Source: Bryum argenteum | Taxonomy: Eukaryota > Streptophyta > Bryopsida > Bryales > Bryaceae | Assembly: GCA_037043015.1 (NCBI GenBank) | Contig: CM073321.1 | Span: forward strand, 20,581,001 to 20,645,000 | Length of the DNA stretch: 64,000 nucleotides | Reading direction: 5' to 3' | Shown here: positions 45,916-56,626 of the stretch, piece by piece | Numbering within the stretch: position 1 is the stretch's first letter | Layout of the letters: each line of letters opens with the position of its first letter | Position numbers and translations under genes: made by a program | The notes under the pieces: model-generated | Told to the model about the DNA's origin: nothing | Databases searched by the model: none | Seen by the model: only the letters and a program-made list of their open reading frames with translations

Positions 45916-47690
45916 TATCAATATATACCTACAAACAACATTTTAGTAATTAATTGGTCCTATTTTCGCTAACACGATTTATCTGATACTACAAGTACTA
46001 TTGTAAAGTGTTGTGGAGCCTAAATTTTTACGATACAACTAATATAGTGTTAGAACTGGCATTTACTGAACTAATCTTATTTTCAGAAAAATAAACTAGA
46101 AAAAATTGTTAGAAATTAGTGTATCCAATTGTAATCTCAAAATTTAGTGTCGTGTTATGATGAGCAATAAGATTTGTACAGTGATGCAACATAATTTTCA
46201 TATAGTTGGAGAAGTAAATTATTTATAAAAGTTTGGGCACACACTCAAATAAGGACGGGCAGACATGAAAGGGGCTAGAAAAAGCTGTCCGGGACAATAT
46301 TTGGCGGGAGCAGCGTCCAAGGCGGCCCGGGTAGGCAAGGGCAGTGTGAAAGGCAACCCGGGCAGGATTTGGGGCAGCCTGCCCGAATTTAGGCCAGGAA
46401 GAGAGAGTCGGGGGGCTAGGGTTTGGCCCCCATTCAATTCCTCGTCTTGCTCAATTTTATGTCGCCGTCGTGCTCGCTTCTTTCGCAGCATGCTGTTGTT
46501 GCTCGTTTTTGTCATTCGATTCCTCATCTTCCTCCTCTCCGCACTGCCGCCGCTTGTTTCTGTTCTCGTCAGTTTCGCGGCGACATTGTTTTTGTTGTCA
46601 AGCAAGTTGCTCACCCTCTTTTCGAGTTTATGCGCGCCCTATCTTCTGGCCTCGTAGGTCGTGCTACTCGTTTGTTTATATATTTTTTGCTTGTAGCGCT
46701 TTGACTCAGTTAGCTGTGCTCATCATTGCTTCTTTCTCTGCTTTTCGACCCTGATAGCCTCTGTAGGTGTAGACTTCTTTTGCGAGACGCTGTTGGCTTT
46801 TGGAGCTGTTTTCCGCGCGTCTGGTAATTGCGTTTCTTGCTGCATCACGTGGGTGGTTTGTAATCGACGGCGCTTTTGCGGCTTGGGCGGTGCTCACCCA
46901 AGTTTCTAGAATTCCCAACTTCCTGTAAGTTATTTGCCACTGTTTGTAGCTTTTGTTTTGAATTTTCATTCTCTGGTTGTTGCCTTTTTTGTTCATTTCT
47001 GTAAGTTTTCCACACTTCGATATTAGAATTTGAATAGCTGTAAGGATACTTGAAATTTGAGTGACTAGTTTGGAAAAGATGAGGAGCAACTTTGAGTGTA
47101 GATGTCTGATTTAGAAAAAAAGATGAAACTGGCTTGTTGGAGCTGGTTGATCAAATTTTTAGAACCCTAATGTTGACGAGCAGCTGTGGAAATTGAATTT
47201 TGAAACATAGTGCGTGGATTTTTTTGATTTGTTTAGGGTTAGTTCGGACTAGTTCAGAAATCCGTTCAATTGCCAATTTATGAGAGTTGTCAATCAGATT
47301 GTACTTAGTAATTTTAAATATTCAGGATGTGTGTGTTCACTTCCAGATCATTGATTTCTCAATCATTTGCAATTGAATGTAATTAGTATGTGATTTTTCC
47401 GCTTGAATCTGCGTTACTTTTGAGAATTTCCTTATGAATCATTCATTGTAGAATTCAATTGTTCTAAAACAGGGCATTCAGGATTGCATTGAATTTTGTA
47501 CAGAGTGACATAATGATATTATAAAACTGATCAAATTTGAATGCAATACCGGTTGCTTCAGGATAAGGACAAAGCAGAGGCTTGTTCGATTGTTTGCGGT
47601 ATCCACATACTAGAAGGGAAGTAGACATGACAATGGGTGAGTATACACTATTTTTATCTCGTTCAATCTGAAGATGCTTTAGCAAAATAG
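45916..47690. other. Intergenic DNA with a G+C-rich, promoter-like island
   Basis: From 46260 to 46960 the sequence is G+C-rich, with GGGGCTAGGGTTTGG and pyrimidine-rich tracts like a plant 5' leader, then AACTTCCTGTAAGTTATTTG, which resembles a splice donor. No downstream coding exon could be found, so I call no gene. The rest is A+T-rich with no recognisable content. Confidence 0.35.
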
Positions 47691-47697
47691 TATGGCA

Positions 47698-48290
47698 GTT
47701 CAACTCGACCGGAGTTAAATTAGAAACACATGTACTACCTATACATACCAACGCCAGTATAGAATACAATCAGATTCAACTCAGGCCGAGTTGAATTCTC
47801 CATTCAAGTTTGATTGCATACGTTAATGTCCACCAAAAACACCAAGCAAAGCCGACAGGAGCCAGAAGTTCTCCTCGCTGGACGCCGACCAGTTCACAGA
47901 CCAGGTCGAATTCAACTCGACCCGAGTTGAATCTCTAATACAATAACCTCTTAATGGTTAAAATAGCATTATAAGTAGCGATGTATAACGCATACATTCT
48001 GGAATAGAATAAATATAAGATATAGATAACCGCGCCCGAAATATTTTAACTCGACTCGAGCTGAATCGATATATTACTAGCTATAGTCTCAATGTACATA
48101 TTCAACTCGATACGAGTTGAATCAGAGATGCGCATGTGAGCAACTAGAATAATAGTTCAACTCGAATCAAGTTGAATCGAAAAATTACGAGCGATGGAAT
48201 CAGTGTACATATTCAACTCAATTCAAGTTGAATCAGGGAAGCACATGTGAGAAACTAGAAAAAATCCAACTCGACTCGAGTTCAAATGGA
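47698..48290. repeat. Second field of TTCAACTCGACTCGAGTTGAA near-palindromes, partly periodic
   Basis: Copies lie near 47698, 47773, 47908, 48049, 48102, 48157, 48212 and 48266. The last five are spaced 53-55 bp with related spacers (for example GAGCAACTAGAATAATAG versus GAGAAACTAGAAAAAATC). Most keep TTCAACTC..GAGTTGAA arms. The field ends about 60 bp before the hAT terminus at 48353. Confidence 0.85.
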
Positions 48291-48352
48291 AAGATTATGT
48301 TCATTTTTTCAAGCGGTTGTTTTAATCTGTTGCTTTCTAAGTTCGTTGTATT

Positions 48353-51300
48353 CGGGGATGTCATGGCGTCCGGACGTCCGGCGGACGTCCGCCAGGGGTC
48401 CGAGGACCGTCCGTGACTTAGAGATTTTGGTCTTTTTACTAAGGATAAATGACCATTGGCGTGCATTCATTGGTTGACCCACCCCGTCGATCGGTCCTCC
48501 AGCTCGTCGTCGGCCCGGGTGACCAGCCGTCGGCCTCGGCGACCGGCCCTTGCCTCCGGTGGCCAGATGGACCGCTTCAGCATCCATCGGTTATTTTCAA
48601 ATTCCGACGGTCATATTCAGAGTTGGATAGTATATAAGAGGAGAGACATAGAGTCTCATTTCACTTCCGAATTTTGAACACTTTCTAAGGGCTTTGAGTT
48701 GCACATTGCTTGGTAGATATTGAATTCGGAAGTGAGGATTTCCGTAAGGATCTCTTGCCAATTCCTTTCACGTCCCGGTTCCACCATTGTTCTGACTTCG
48801 AGGCGTCCTATTTATCAAAATAGGCCTCGTTCCACATGAGCCTTGGTTTTAAGACATCGAGAAGAAAGGCAAAGCGTCTGATTCCTTCTTACACTGCTCC
48901 CTATGTCACGTAATAGTTTCCAAGAAGAAGAGTCGGAATCAGAGTCATTATGGGTACGAGAAGATTCCTCAACATAGGGATTCGAGTTCTGCCCTTTGCC
49001 CAAAGCTGCCTAGGGAAATTAGGCAGTTATTTTTAAGATGTGGCGGGGAGTTCCCTCTATATAACGGAGAATTGGACGGATTTCTTGGTGAATGTTCTCT
49101 CACTCCATCCACGGACGTTCCAGGTGCTTCAAAACATGACATTCCTGAAACCCCTAGGAGTGACTCTTGTGTAGGATCCTCTGTAGGCACCCCCATGAAT
49201 TCAACAAATCTTTTGGTTGGATCAACCTCTGCTTCTTCCATGCATATGAGGGGAATAAGGGATACTCGCCCGATGTTTGGATCTATGAAGCAAACCAAGC
49301 AATCTTCAATTGAAGCTACTTTTGCAGAAGCGGATAGGCGGGAGTTGGATAAACTCTGGGCGAAATTTTTTTACGAAGCAAATATACCATTCTCAGTAGC
49401 CCGCAATGATGCGTTCAAAGCTGCTATGATGAAGACTGCTGGATTTCGAAAATCCTATGCTCCACCATCTTACCATGACATTCGGACAAGGTTGTTGGGA
49501 GAAGTAAAGACGGAGTTACAAAAGAAACTAGATAGTAGACTCTCGGAGAGCCTTCAGAAGTTTGGAGGAACTTTGACCATGGATGGATGGTCATCTGTGA
49601 CTAGTCGCCCTTTGGTGAATGCGATGCTCGTGACTCAAGCTAGAGAGCTTTTTCTTGGAGTTGTGGATACTACTGGCATAGGAAAAACAGCGGTGTATAT
49701 TTCAACTCTCATGTTGGAGTACATAGAACAAGTTGGACCAGAGAACATTGTTCAAGTATGCACAGATAATGCTTCTGTAATGCTCAATGCCTCAAGAATA
49801 GTCCTTGAGAAATATCCGCTCATTTTCATGCAAAGACGTGCAACACATGCAATGGACTTGTTGTTGGAGGATTGGGGAAAGGCTGGATGGATGGCGTATA
49901 CTTTGGTCATGGCGAAGAAAATGGTCAAGTTTATCAAGAGGCGACAAATGCCCCTAGCTGTGTTTCGTAAACACGAGGCGAAATTCAGCCTCCTGATGCC
50001 CGGGAAAACAAGATTTGCTAGTCAATTCATAATGATAGATCGCTTGTTGGAGGTCAAGGAATCATTGGAGCAAGTTGTTGTCGACCCTATGTTCACAGCC
50101 TATGCCTCGAAGAAGACGGTATCTGCTAGAGAGAAGCTTATATTCTCTCGTAACGTCAAGAAGGTAGTGTTGAGCGATGACTTTTGGGAGCAATGCAAAA
50201 GATTACGGGATATGGTGGCCCCTATAGTCTACGCTTTGAGAGAATTCGACGGCAAGGCTCCTAGTACGGGCAAGGCTTGGCATATCATGCGTGATCTTGA
50301 GAGACATGTCCATACTTTGCATGCAGCGCCAATCTCTTTGGAACCACTTGAGGTGGCCACCGCAAAAGAGGAGTTTTACCATCGGAAACGGCTCATGACA
50401 ACTAATTTACATGGCGCGGCTGCACTTTTAAATCCTTATTTACTACATGACCAAGAGTTAGCTGACGATCCCGATCTTACAATAGCTTGCAAGCGTGTTT
50501 TACAAAAACTATGTCCCGCGGAAGATTATGCAGACGTGGTGAGTGAATTTCTTGTGTTTCAAGTAAGAGGTCCACCATTCCATGACATGCTGGAGCCTAA
50601 ACCTGAAAAACTAGCTCGACATGCATGGTGGGAGTTTGAAGGTGCTTGTGCTAAGCTCCTCTCTCCAATTGCAAAGCAAATACTAGCACAGACCGTGTCC
50701 TCGTCGGCTTGCAAACGCAACTGTAGTAGCTATTCTTATGTTCACGACAAGAAACAGAATCAGTTACTTCCAAGGAGAGCTAATGACTTGGTCTACATAT
50801 ATTCCAACTCGAAATTGCTTGCGAATGATAAGTTGAGTTACGATGGGCGGTGGTATAGAGAGAACTTGGATATAGAGGAAGACCAAGTACATGAAAACGA
50901 TGAGGAAGCTGTCGAGGACAAATCAGAGTCTGTAACAATGATATTTTTGAGTTTGGAGATAAAGACGATGATATGACTTTCTTCCCCGCTTCAAATGATA
51001 AAAATGCTCCAAACGTTCAGGTCTTCAGGATGCTTAGGGTGATTTTATCGCTAATGGTGTTTCGGCGGATGATCTAGAGGATGAGCAGCTCTTAACACGG
51101 TTAATGACACAAGGCGGCATGGACAAATCGAATAACATCCTACCTGTTATTGCTAGTGGTTTACGATTGGAAAAGGAGGCGATAGATGTGAAGACCACTG
51201 CGTGCAATACTACTGCGGGCACTGTTAGCGTTGATCCGGTCGCGGGGAATATCGCATCCGGTAGTAAGGATCAAGTATCTTTACAATGTGCTACTCCCCG

Positions 51301-51740
51301 CGCTTTATTTCAACCCTCTACTGCAAGGATTACGACAACCTTGGAGAAATCCTCTATGGGTTTAGTATCCCTTTCAAGAGCCAAATATGGCAGCATCTCT
51401 AGTGACTCTGATGTACCGTTGGGCAGGTGTTTAAAAAATGCCAATTTTCCTCGTACTGCCACGGGGTTACAGCACATGCTTGGCACTTCTAAGTCGCATA
51501 AACGAAAATCTGCAACGGTTCCAATTGTTCCGCCTAAAAAACCAAAGATCCTTGTGAATCTCACGGAATTTGATACTTGGCATAAATATTGGAATATACA
51601 ATGTCCAGAGAATAAACCCAAGATCAAAGAAGAGGTTCCAAGCGATTATGAATATGATCCTATGGTGTCTAGTGGAGCTGAAGTGAAGGGAGATAGCTAT
51701 TATGAGCAATCCTCTGATCCTGATGAGTAGTTGAATTTTG
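48353..51740 (+). mobile_element. hAT transposon copy 1, dead (left end present, right end not found)
   Basis: The left end GGGATGTCATGGCGTCCGGA at about 48353 matches the second copy (CAGGGATGTCACAGCGTCCG at 61376). A G+C-rich subterminal zone, a TATA box (48631, TATATAAG) and the transposase frame follow. No matching right terminus was found before the next gene block at 52104, so the right side is probably lost. Confidence 0.82.
48820..51730 (+). pseudogene. hAT transposase, inactivated copy 1
   Basis: Homologous to the open frame at 61932. Differences that matter: the start codon is ATA (48820) where copy 2 has ATG; an in-frame TAA follows about ten codons later; the conserved SACERNWSSYSYVHDKKRNR block reads SACKRNCSSYSYVHDKKQNQ, changing the Glu that serves as the third catalytic acid in hAT enzymes. 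Later the frame changes near 50935, leaving a separate C-terminal frame at 51104-51730. The long open part (49072-50976, 634 codons) has the DUF659 region (TLTMDGWSSVTSRPLVNAML), VCTDNASVMLNASRIVLEKY and the C-terminal dimerisation region. Nucleotide identity with copy 2 looks about 95% or higher over the core. Confidence 0.9.
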
Positions 51741-52103
51741 CATCTTTATGTAGTATAGGTTCATAGAACTTATCCTTATTATAGAAATTGTAGCTATAGT
51801 TTATAGTAGTACTTTATTGTTTTACTCTAAATGCATTTGAAGATTCTATTGTCTACCTGACTACATTTAATGTGTTAGAAAAAAATACATTTATCTTTAC
51901 ATACTTGTCACACAATGGTCTTCAATCTCAGGCATAATTTAGAAATGCACAGTAGATCAAAAAGACTGCAACCCTTTACTTCAAAATTAAGACCCCATGG
52001 ATCAATGGTGGCATTTTCATCATTCTTAAAACAACATCCATACAACCTAGAAAATGCATATATATTTATACGGCAAACTTAAGGTCCAACATCCGTTCAA
52101 ACC
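51741..52103. other. A+T-rich spacer
   Basis: No terminal repeat, RNA gene or coding sequence was recognised. The lost right end of hAT copy 1 would be expected about here. Confidence 0.5.
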
Positions 52104-52850
52104 TCAAACTGAAGATCCATCCGTTTGATCGATCTGAGCTATACTACGAGTACGCGGTCTTTGACTTGGATGGACAATTCTACCGCCCTCTTCATATTCT
52201 CGATCCACGGCTGCAATTTTGCCTCTCATCTCCGCCTGCCAACTATCCTCCCCATCTTCGCCCGATTGCCTCTTCCGCTTTTTGCTCCGATCCACTTGTT
52301 TGTTACGTAAGATTTCGATGGCCTTGACGATGTGTGCAACGACATCGTGTACAACACCTTTGAACTCATCCAATACTAGAAGTTGTGTGTCTTTTGGGTT
52401 TAAAAGACATTCTCTACAAAACGAAATGGCGTCATCGATACGCATATCAAACTTCTTCACCGCATCCCAATAAGAGACCTCCACATCTTTAAAAGAATTT
52501 TCCAGTATGGAAGTCCGGTATATTGCGGCCTCCTCCAATTTTGCAAGGACCATATCTCTTCCAATTGGAGTATGATCGTACTTCTTGTACTCCTCACCAA
52601 AGCTGGTTGAATCGGTTATTTTGTGCCACGAACCATCTTCTCTCTTTTCCACTCTCTTTGGAGGAGATTGAAACAAACGGTTGTGTTGGACGCTCCAATG
52701 CTCTCCGAAATTACGACAAAACAACTCTCGTTGCTCTTCACCTTCAATATTCCTCGCCCTTATCTTTATTTCGTAATCTCGTGTCATCCAAAATAACTGA
52801 TCATGATCCCCATCATATTGAATGGCTGGTTGGTGTTCTGATTCGGATGT
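52104..52850 (-). CDS. Unclassified helical protein block, downstream part of the RING cassette
   Basis: Minus-strand frame of 227 codons (52787-52104). It contains WHKITDSTSFGEEYKKYDHT, RDMVLAKLEEAAIYRTSILE, SYWDAVKKFDMRIDDAISFC and a basic tail VDRSKKRKRQSGEDGEDSWQ. The frame reads open a little upstream of its first Met (text such as HQPAIQYDGDHDQLFWMTRD), so it may be continuous with the RING block to its right rather than an independent gene. No known domain was recognised. The SKKRKR run could be a nuclear localisation signal. Confidence 0.45.
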   Translation of the reverse strand, partial: TSESEHQPAIQYDGDHDQLFWMTRDYEIKIRARNIEGEEQRELFCRNFGEHWSVQHNRLFQSPPKRVEKREDGSWHKITDSTSFGEEYKKYDHTPIGRDMVLAKLEEAAIYRTSILENSFKDVEVSYWDAVKKFDMRIDDAISFCRECLLNPKDTQLLVLDEFKGVVHDVVAHIVKAIEILRNKQVDRSKKRKRQSGEDGEDSWQAEMRGKIAAVDREYEEGGRIVHPSQRPRTRSIAQIDQTDGSSV

Positions 52851-52885
52851 ACTCCAGTCAAGTGCATTTCCTCAATCAGAGTAGT

Positions 52886-53962
52886 TTAGAAATTTCTTTG
52901 GTATTGATTCACTGGAAGATTCCATCGGTTGAACTCGTCCCCTGGTGGCATAAGATCTCGTATGCCCATCATCTTGTAGAATCTCGTGCTAAATGGGGAG
53001 TGACATACCGGACATACCGATTTTGTCATGGCATATCGGCATATGCAAGTAACATGGAAGTTATGGCCACATTGGCCCAACGTGTATGCGCCCTCTGGAC
53101 CAAATGATTTAGGCACACCGCACATTTGTCCTTAAGTATTGCGGGAGGAGGGTCGCATGTGTTGATTACAATGCGAGCTGACTCTTGTAGGTGCAATGAG
53201 AATCTACTATACGGCGCCCATCCTTCCTCTATCTCCAAAGTCCAATCAACATCATTGTTTCGTCCCATCTTAGAGTAGTTTGTACGCTCCATCATCTCTT
53301 CAATATCCCCCCAAAAAGTGACCTCTATGGGGTCATATCGTTTTTTCGATCTGTTCGTACAGAACTTCTCCAATGAAGCATCTACAACTTCACGCGAATC
53401 TTCTGATGTAGTTGCAATGGATTTGAGATCTTCTTTTGCCCTCGAAACCAATCTCCACCTATCTTGAAGTCGATGAACCCATCCCAACCATGGTAGTATG
53501 CGTAGGTGAAGGTGGATTGCTGCCTCTGTAGAATCTACCGTTTTGAAGGTTTTCCGTAATGCCTCCAATTCAGCGACTGCCTCATCTCTCTCTTTATTTG
53601 TAGCCTCCAACTTCATTGAGCATGCTTTTGCTTCCTCCTCCAATTTTGCAACTGCAACATCTCTCTTCTTATTCGCAGCCTCGAACTTCATCGCCCATGC
53701 TCGTGCACCTGCGAGTGCATCATCTCTCTCTTTTTGTGATATCTCCAACTTGGATTCCCACAAACTTTCATCATCGTCTATTTCGATAATGATCTTTCCC
53801 TCATCTTCTTTACCATCCTCTCCGCCATCCTCTTTACCACCCGCATCATATTGTGAAAGAAAAAGACTACATGAAGTCCCAATAATGGTCTTCCCCTTAT
53901 CTTCTTTACCATCCTCTTCTCCATCCTCTTGACCAACCGCATCACATTCTGGAACAAAAAGA
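52886..53962 (-). CDS. Coiled-coil and RING-H2 protein block (probably interrupted)
   Basis: The minus-strand frame runs from an acidic repeat region (53960-53760, two copies of GKEDxGKxII) into a coiled coil (WESKLEISQKERDDALAGAR; AMKFEAANKKRDVAVAKLEE, repeated), a middle part (EAAIHLHLRILPWLGWVHRL; RSKKRYDPIEVTFWGDIEEM) and the start of a RING finger (KDKCAVCLNHL). The rest of the finger (LGQCGHNFHVTCICRYAMTK, then SVCPVCHSPF) is in a neighbouring frame at 53125-52886. One frame change or a short intron therefore falls inside the finger near 53100. The pattern C-x2-C..C-x-H-x2-H-x2-C..C-x2-C fits RING-H2, typical of ubiquitin ligases. Confidence 0.6.
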
Positions 53963-53976
53963 CTAGATAAAGCCCC

Positions 53977-55371
53977 CTAAGTGTCATTCTGTGATGGAAC
54001 AAACTTGTCACCTTCTTCTGAGTCTTCTAACGCATCCCTTTGGCGAATTGCTTGTCTATACTTTCCCTGGTACTCGCTAGAAGGACCTTGGCCAAACAAC
54101 CGCAATTCCTTGTAAAACTGGTCAAGGAGACGTTGCGTAATTTGGTGTTGTTTCTGCAGTTTCACAATGACCTTATTATCTTTCACTTGGTCGTTCAGTA
54201 GAGGACAATATTGATCTATGATTGCCTCATAATTTATGACAGCCTTTAGAACGTTGGGCAGGATATCTGCAAAAGTGTGACTCATCTCCACAAAACGAGG
54301 AGCCATACGAGCAAGTATTACTGACCCCAGCTTCAAGTTGATCCCTACAGCAGCTATCTCTTTAGCGGAGGTAACTCCCCAATCATTCCGTGGCAAACCT
54401 TGCTCTTTATCTACCTCATTGCACCAATCTGCCATTCCTTGTGCGGTTTTCAGCCACTCCTCCAATTTCTTATTGCTTGGTACCATACGCAGATACTCCT
54501 CGAAATTTCCCACCATACTCGAATCGGGATCTATGGCATCCATGGCATCCGTTGGTGATCTGGTTTCCCGTGGTTCACTTGGCCCTGCCTCCTCTGATGT
54601 TGGTACCGGGGTTACATGAGGTTCTTCAACTACGTTTGCATCTTCGAGCCTATCAGTTATAGTTGGTTCTACAATTGGGGCATCCGTAGCAACCATATTC
54701 CTTCCATCCTCCTGTTGTGTCGTGGTTGTTGGAGGAGAATCCTTCACCGCCGTCTCATGAGTTTTCCTCCTCAAGTGCTGCAATAAGGCCTTTGTAGAGT
54801 TTGATTCTGGATAAAACATATCTGGGATATCCTTCTGATTTCTCCCAATTCGAAGAGGAAGTGCACTACTCGCCGTGAATGTGCTCCAGTTCACCTTCCG
54901 CTTCAATATTAGCTCAGCATACACCATGCTCAAAAGCGTATAGGAAAAATAACTTTTGCTCTTGGGACGAGTTCCAAACAATGCCACCCAAACTTCTTCA
55001 GCACGATGAAGAAAGTGATCATCCTTGCATGTTTGTGGGTTGCAAGTAAAATTATTGGTATTGACTTTGTGACATTCTCGAGGCCAAAGTTTCCCAATGT
55101 CATACATCTTCACATATTTCTTGCACGTCGCCAATCTCCAGTATTCCTCCATTTCATTGGCCCAACTGCTCTCAACTTTGATGGCCTCATTATCCAAGAT
55201 CTTGTAGTGCAACTCATGTCTCGCTCCTTTTGGTTTCACTCTCTTTGACGGTGTCTCCTGTAAAACCAACTCAGTCCCCACCAATCCTGCGTTTGTGTTT
55301 TCTGTCGCAGTTGACCTAAAGGTTTCTTCTGAATCAGCCTCCATGTTCGTGTTATCAGTATCCGTCGCCAT
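53977..55371 (-). CDS. Protein with CKKYVKMY / LWPR / DHFxHR domain, cassette member 1
   Basis: Minus-strand frame open from 55500; I take the Met at 55371 (MATDTDNTNMEADSEETFRS). Residues of roughly 90-200 hold the domain WANEMEEYWRLATCKKYVKM, YDIGKLWPRECHKV, NPQTCKDDHFLHRAEEVWVA, SYFSYTLLSMVYAELILKRK and VNWSTF. The same arrangement recurs in the gene at 58767 (CTMCKKYVKMYHIMKLWPR; CKSDHFAHRYYK), so it is a real conserved domain with Cys and His residues that could bind zinc. The second half is helical (MADWCNEVDKEQGLPRNDWG; VIVKLQKQHQITQRLLDQFY). No known family was recognised. The G+C-rich zone upstream (55590-55840) is like that of the other elements here, suggesting a mobile-element gene. 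Confidence 0.65.
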   Translation of the reverse strand: MATDTDNTNMEADSEETFRSTATENTNAGLVGTELVLQETPSKRVKPKGARHELHYKILDNEAIKVESSWANEMEEYWRLATCKKYVKMYDIGKLWPRECHKVNTNNFTCNPQTCKDDHFLHRAEEVWVALFGTRPKSKSYFSYTLLSMVYAELILKRKVNWSTFTASSALPLRIGRNQKDIPDMFYPESNSTKALLQHLRRKTHETAVKDSPPTTTTQQEDGRNMVATDAPIVEPTITDRLEDANVVEEPHVTPVPTSEEAGPSEPRETRSPTDAMDAIDPDSSMVGNFEEYLRMVPSNKKLEEWLKTAQGMADWCNEVDKEQGLPRNDWGVTSAKEIAAVGINLKLGSVILARMAPRFVEMSHTFADILPNVLKAVINYEAIIDQYCPLLNDQVKDNKVIVKLQKQHQITQRLLDQFYKELRLFGQGPSSEYQGKYRQAIRQRDALEDSEEGDKFVPSQNDT

Positions 55372-55589
55372 GAAGAATAGGGAGTATTTAAAATACCCCG
55401 AAGATATCCCAAGTATGCAAAATTCGATGCAGCAGCCGCAAGTATCGTGCTCACTTCTCCCCGCCACCACAAGTGCAGCACACGGGAAGCTAATGCCCAC
55501 GATTACAGCCCAATTGAGGTGGATGGATTCGAAAAGAAGTGAGGGGAAATGAGGCCCAAGGGCCTTTTATCCCCTTATTTTTCTAATTC

Positions 55590-55840
55590 TAGAGACCGGT
55601 CGCTCGGCCAATCACGGCCGCGACCGATGCTGGCCGGCCGGTCCGGCCGACGGATCCTGGCCGGTCGATCCGGGCTACCGATCGTGGCCGCTTGATCTCG
55701 CCGATCAATGGCGGCCGACCGATGACGGCTGACCGATCTGGCCGGCCGATCCTGGCCGCTCGATGTCGGCCGACCAATGACGGCTGACCGATGACGGCCG
55801 ACCGATCTGGGCGACCGCTCTGGCGGGCCGCTCCGGGTTT
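55590..55840. repeat. G+C-rich array of GGCCGACCGATC-type motifs
   Basis: About fifteen degenerate copies of (T/C)GGCCG(A/G)(C/T)CGATC(C)TGGCC occur in both orientations, upstream of the gene at 53977-55371. They probably form the subterminal region of its element. A T run and an AAAT run follow. Confidence 0.8.
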
Positions 55841-55884
55841 TTTTAATTTTTTTTTTAGAATATTTTTTTTAATTTCGAAAAATA

Positions 55885-55887
55885 AAA

Positions 55888-55926
<39 letters not shown>

Positions 55927-55950
55927 ATATATATATATATATATATATAT
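55885..55950. repeat. (AAAT)n followed by (AT)n microsatellite
   Basis: About ten AAAT units (TAAATAAATAAA..) run directly into about twelve AT units. Confidence 0.95.
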
Positions 55951-56586
55951 TACTGAAATCTTACAAAATTTCAACTATAATATTGAGATAAATTTAAAAG
56001 GCTTTGTAGTTGGAGATTTCATATTTGCATTAGCTTTGTTATATGAATTTCCACTTCAATCTGAAAATGATGAATTTTTGTACATTCTATTCTGTACTGA
56101 TACATTATGATCTCGCAATCTATGAGGCTTTATGAATCAAACTTTGAGCCACATGACCTACAACCGTAACTCTATTCCAATATTGCATGGTTGAGAATGT
56201 CAATTGGAGAATCCTCATTTTAATATAGGACCCTTATTTTGTAAACGCGTCATTCGGTTAAAACTAGGCTATGAGATTGAAGAGTCTAGAATCTTAAATC
56301 CTATGTTGAATGTTGAATATTGTACCAATATATTCTTTGCAATAAACGTGTGATTTATTCCATGTCAATAACATCTTCATCAAAAATGATAAATACAAAA
56401 CAAATTATTTTGCACATAATAACTATGCAATGTAGAGAAGTGCAATTGTTATCCATTTAAAATATAATTGAGAACTACACCATACATACACGAATCCATT
56501 ATTTTCCTTCCACACACAATTGTGTTTGCAAAGCTTTGCAACACCGAAACTAGAATTAAAATGAAATCTATCCCATATCCCCAAGA

Positions 56587-56626
56587 CCCTAAACCTTAAG
56601 CCCTAAACCCTAAACCCTAAACCCTA
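56587..56626. repeat. Interstitial plant-type telomere repeats (CCCTAAA)
   Basis: Reads CCCTAAACCTTAAGCCCTAAACCCTAAA and so on: about five units of CCCTAAA, the first one degenerate. This is the Arabidopsis-type telomere unit, shared by land plants and many green algae. Confidence 0.85.

Noticed and set aside
46219-46754. Open frames on both strands in the G+C-rich island, including a Ser/Cys/Phe-rich one
   Set aside because: No recognisable domain. The sequence looks like a 5' leader with pyrimidine tracts, and no downstream exon was found.
47698-48290. CRISPR-like array (regular 53-55-bp spacing, palindromic repeats)
   Set aside because: Repeats are degenerate, spacers are related to each other, and the context is a eukaryotic nuclear genome; a satellite or transposon subterminal array fits better.
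56587-56626. Chromosome end (telomere)
   Set aside because: Only about five units, flanked on both sides by ordinary DNA, so it is interstitial.
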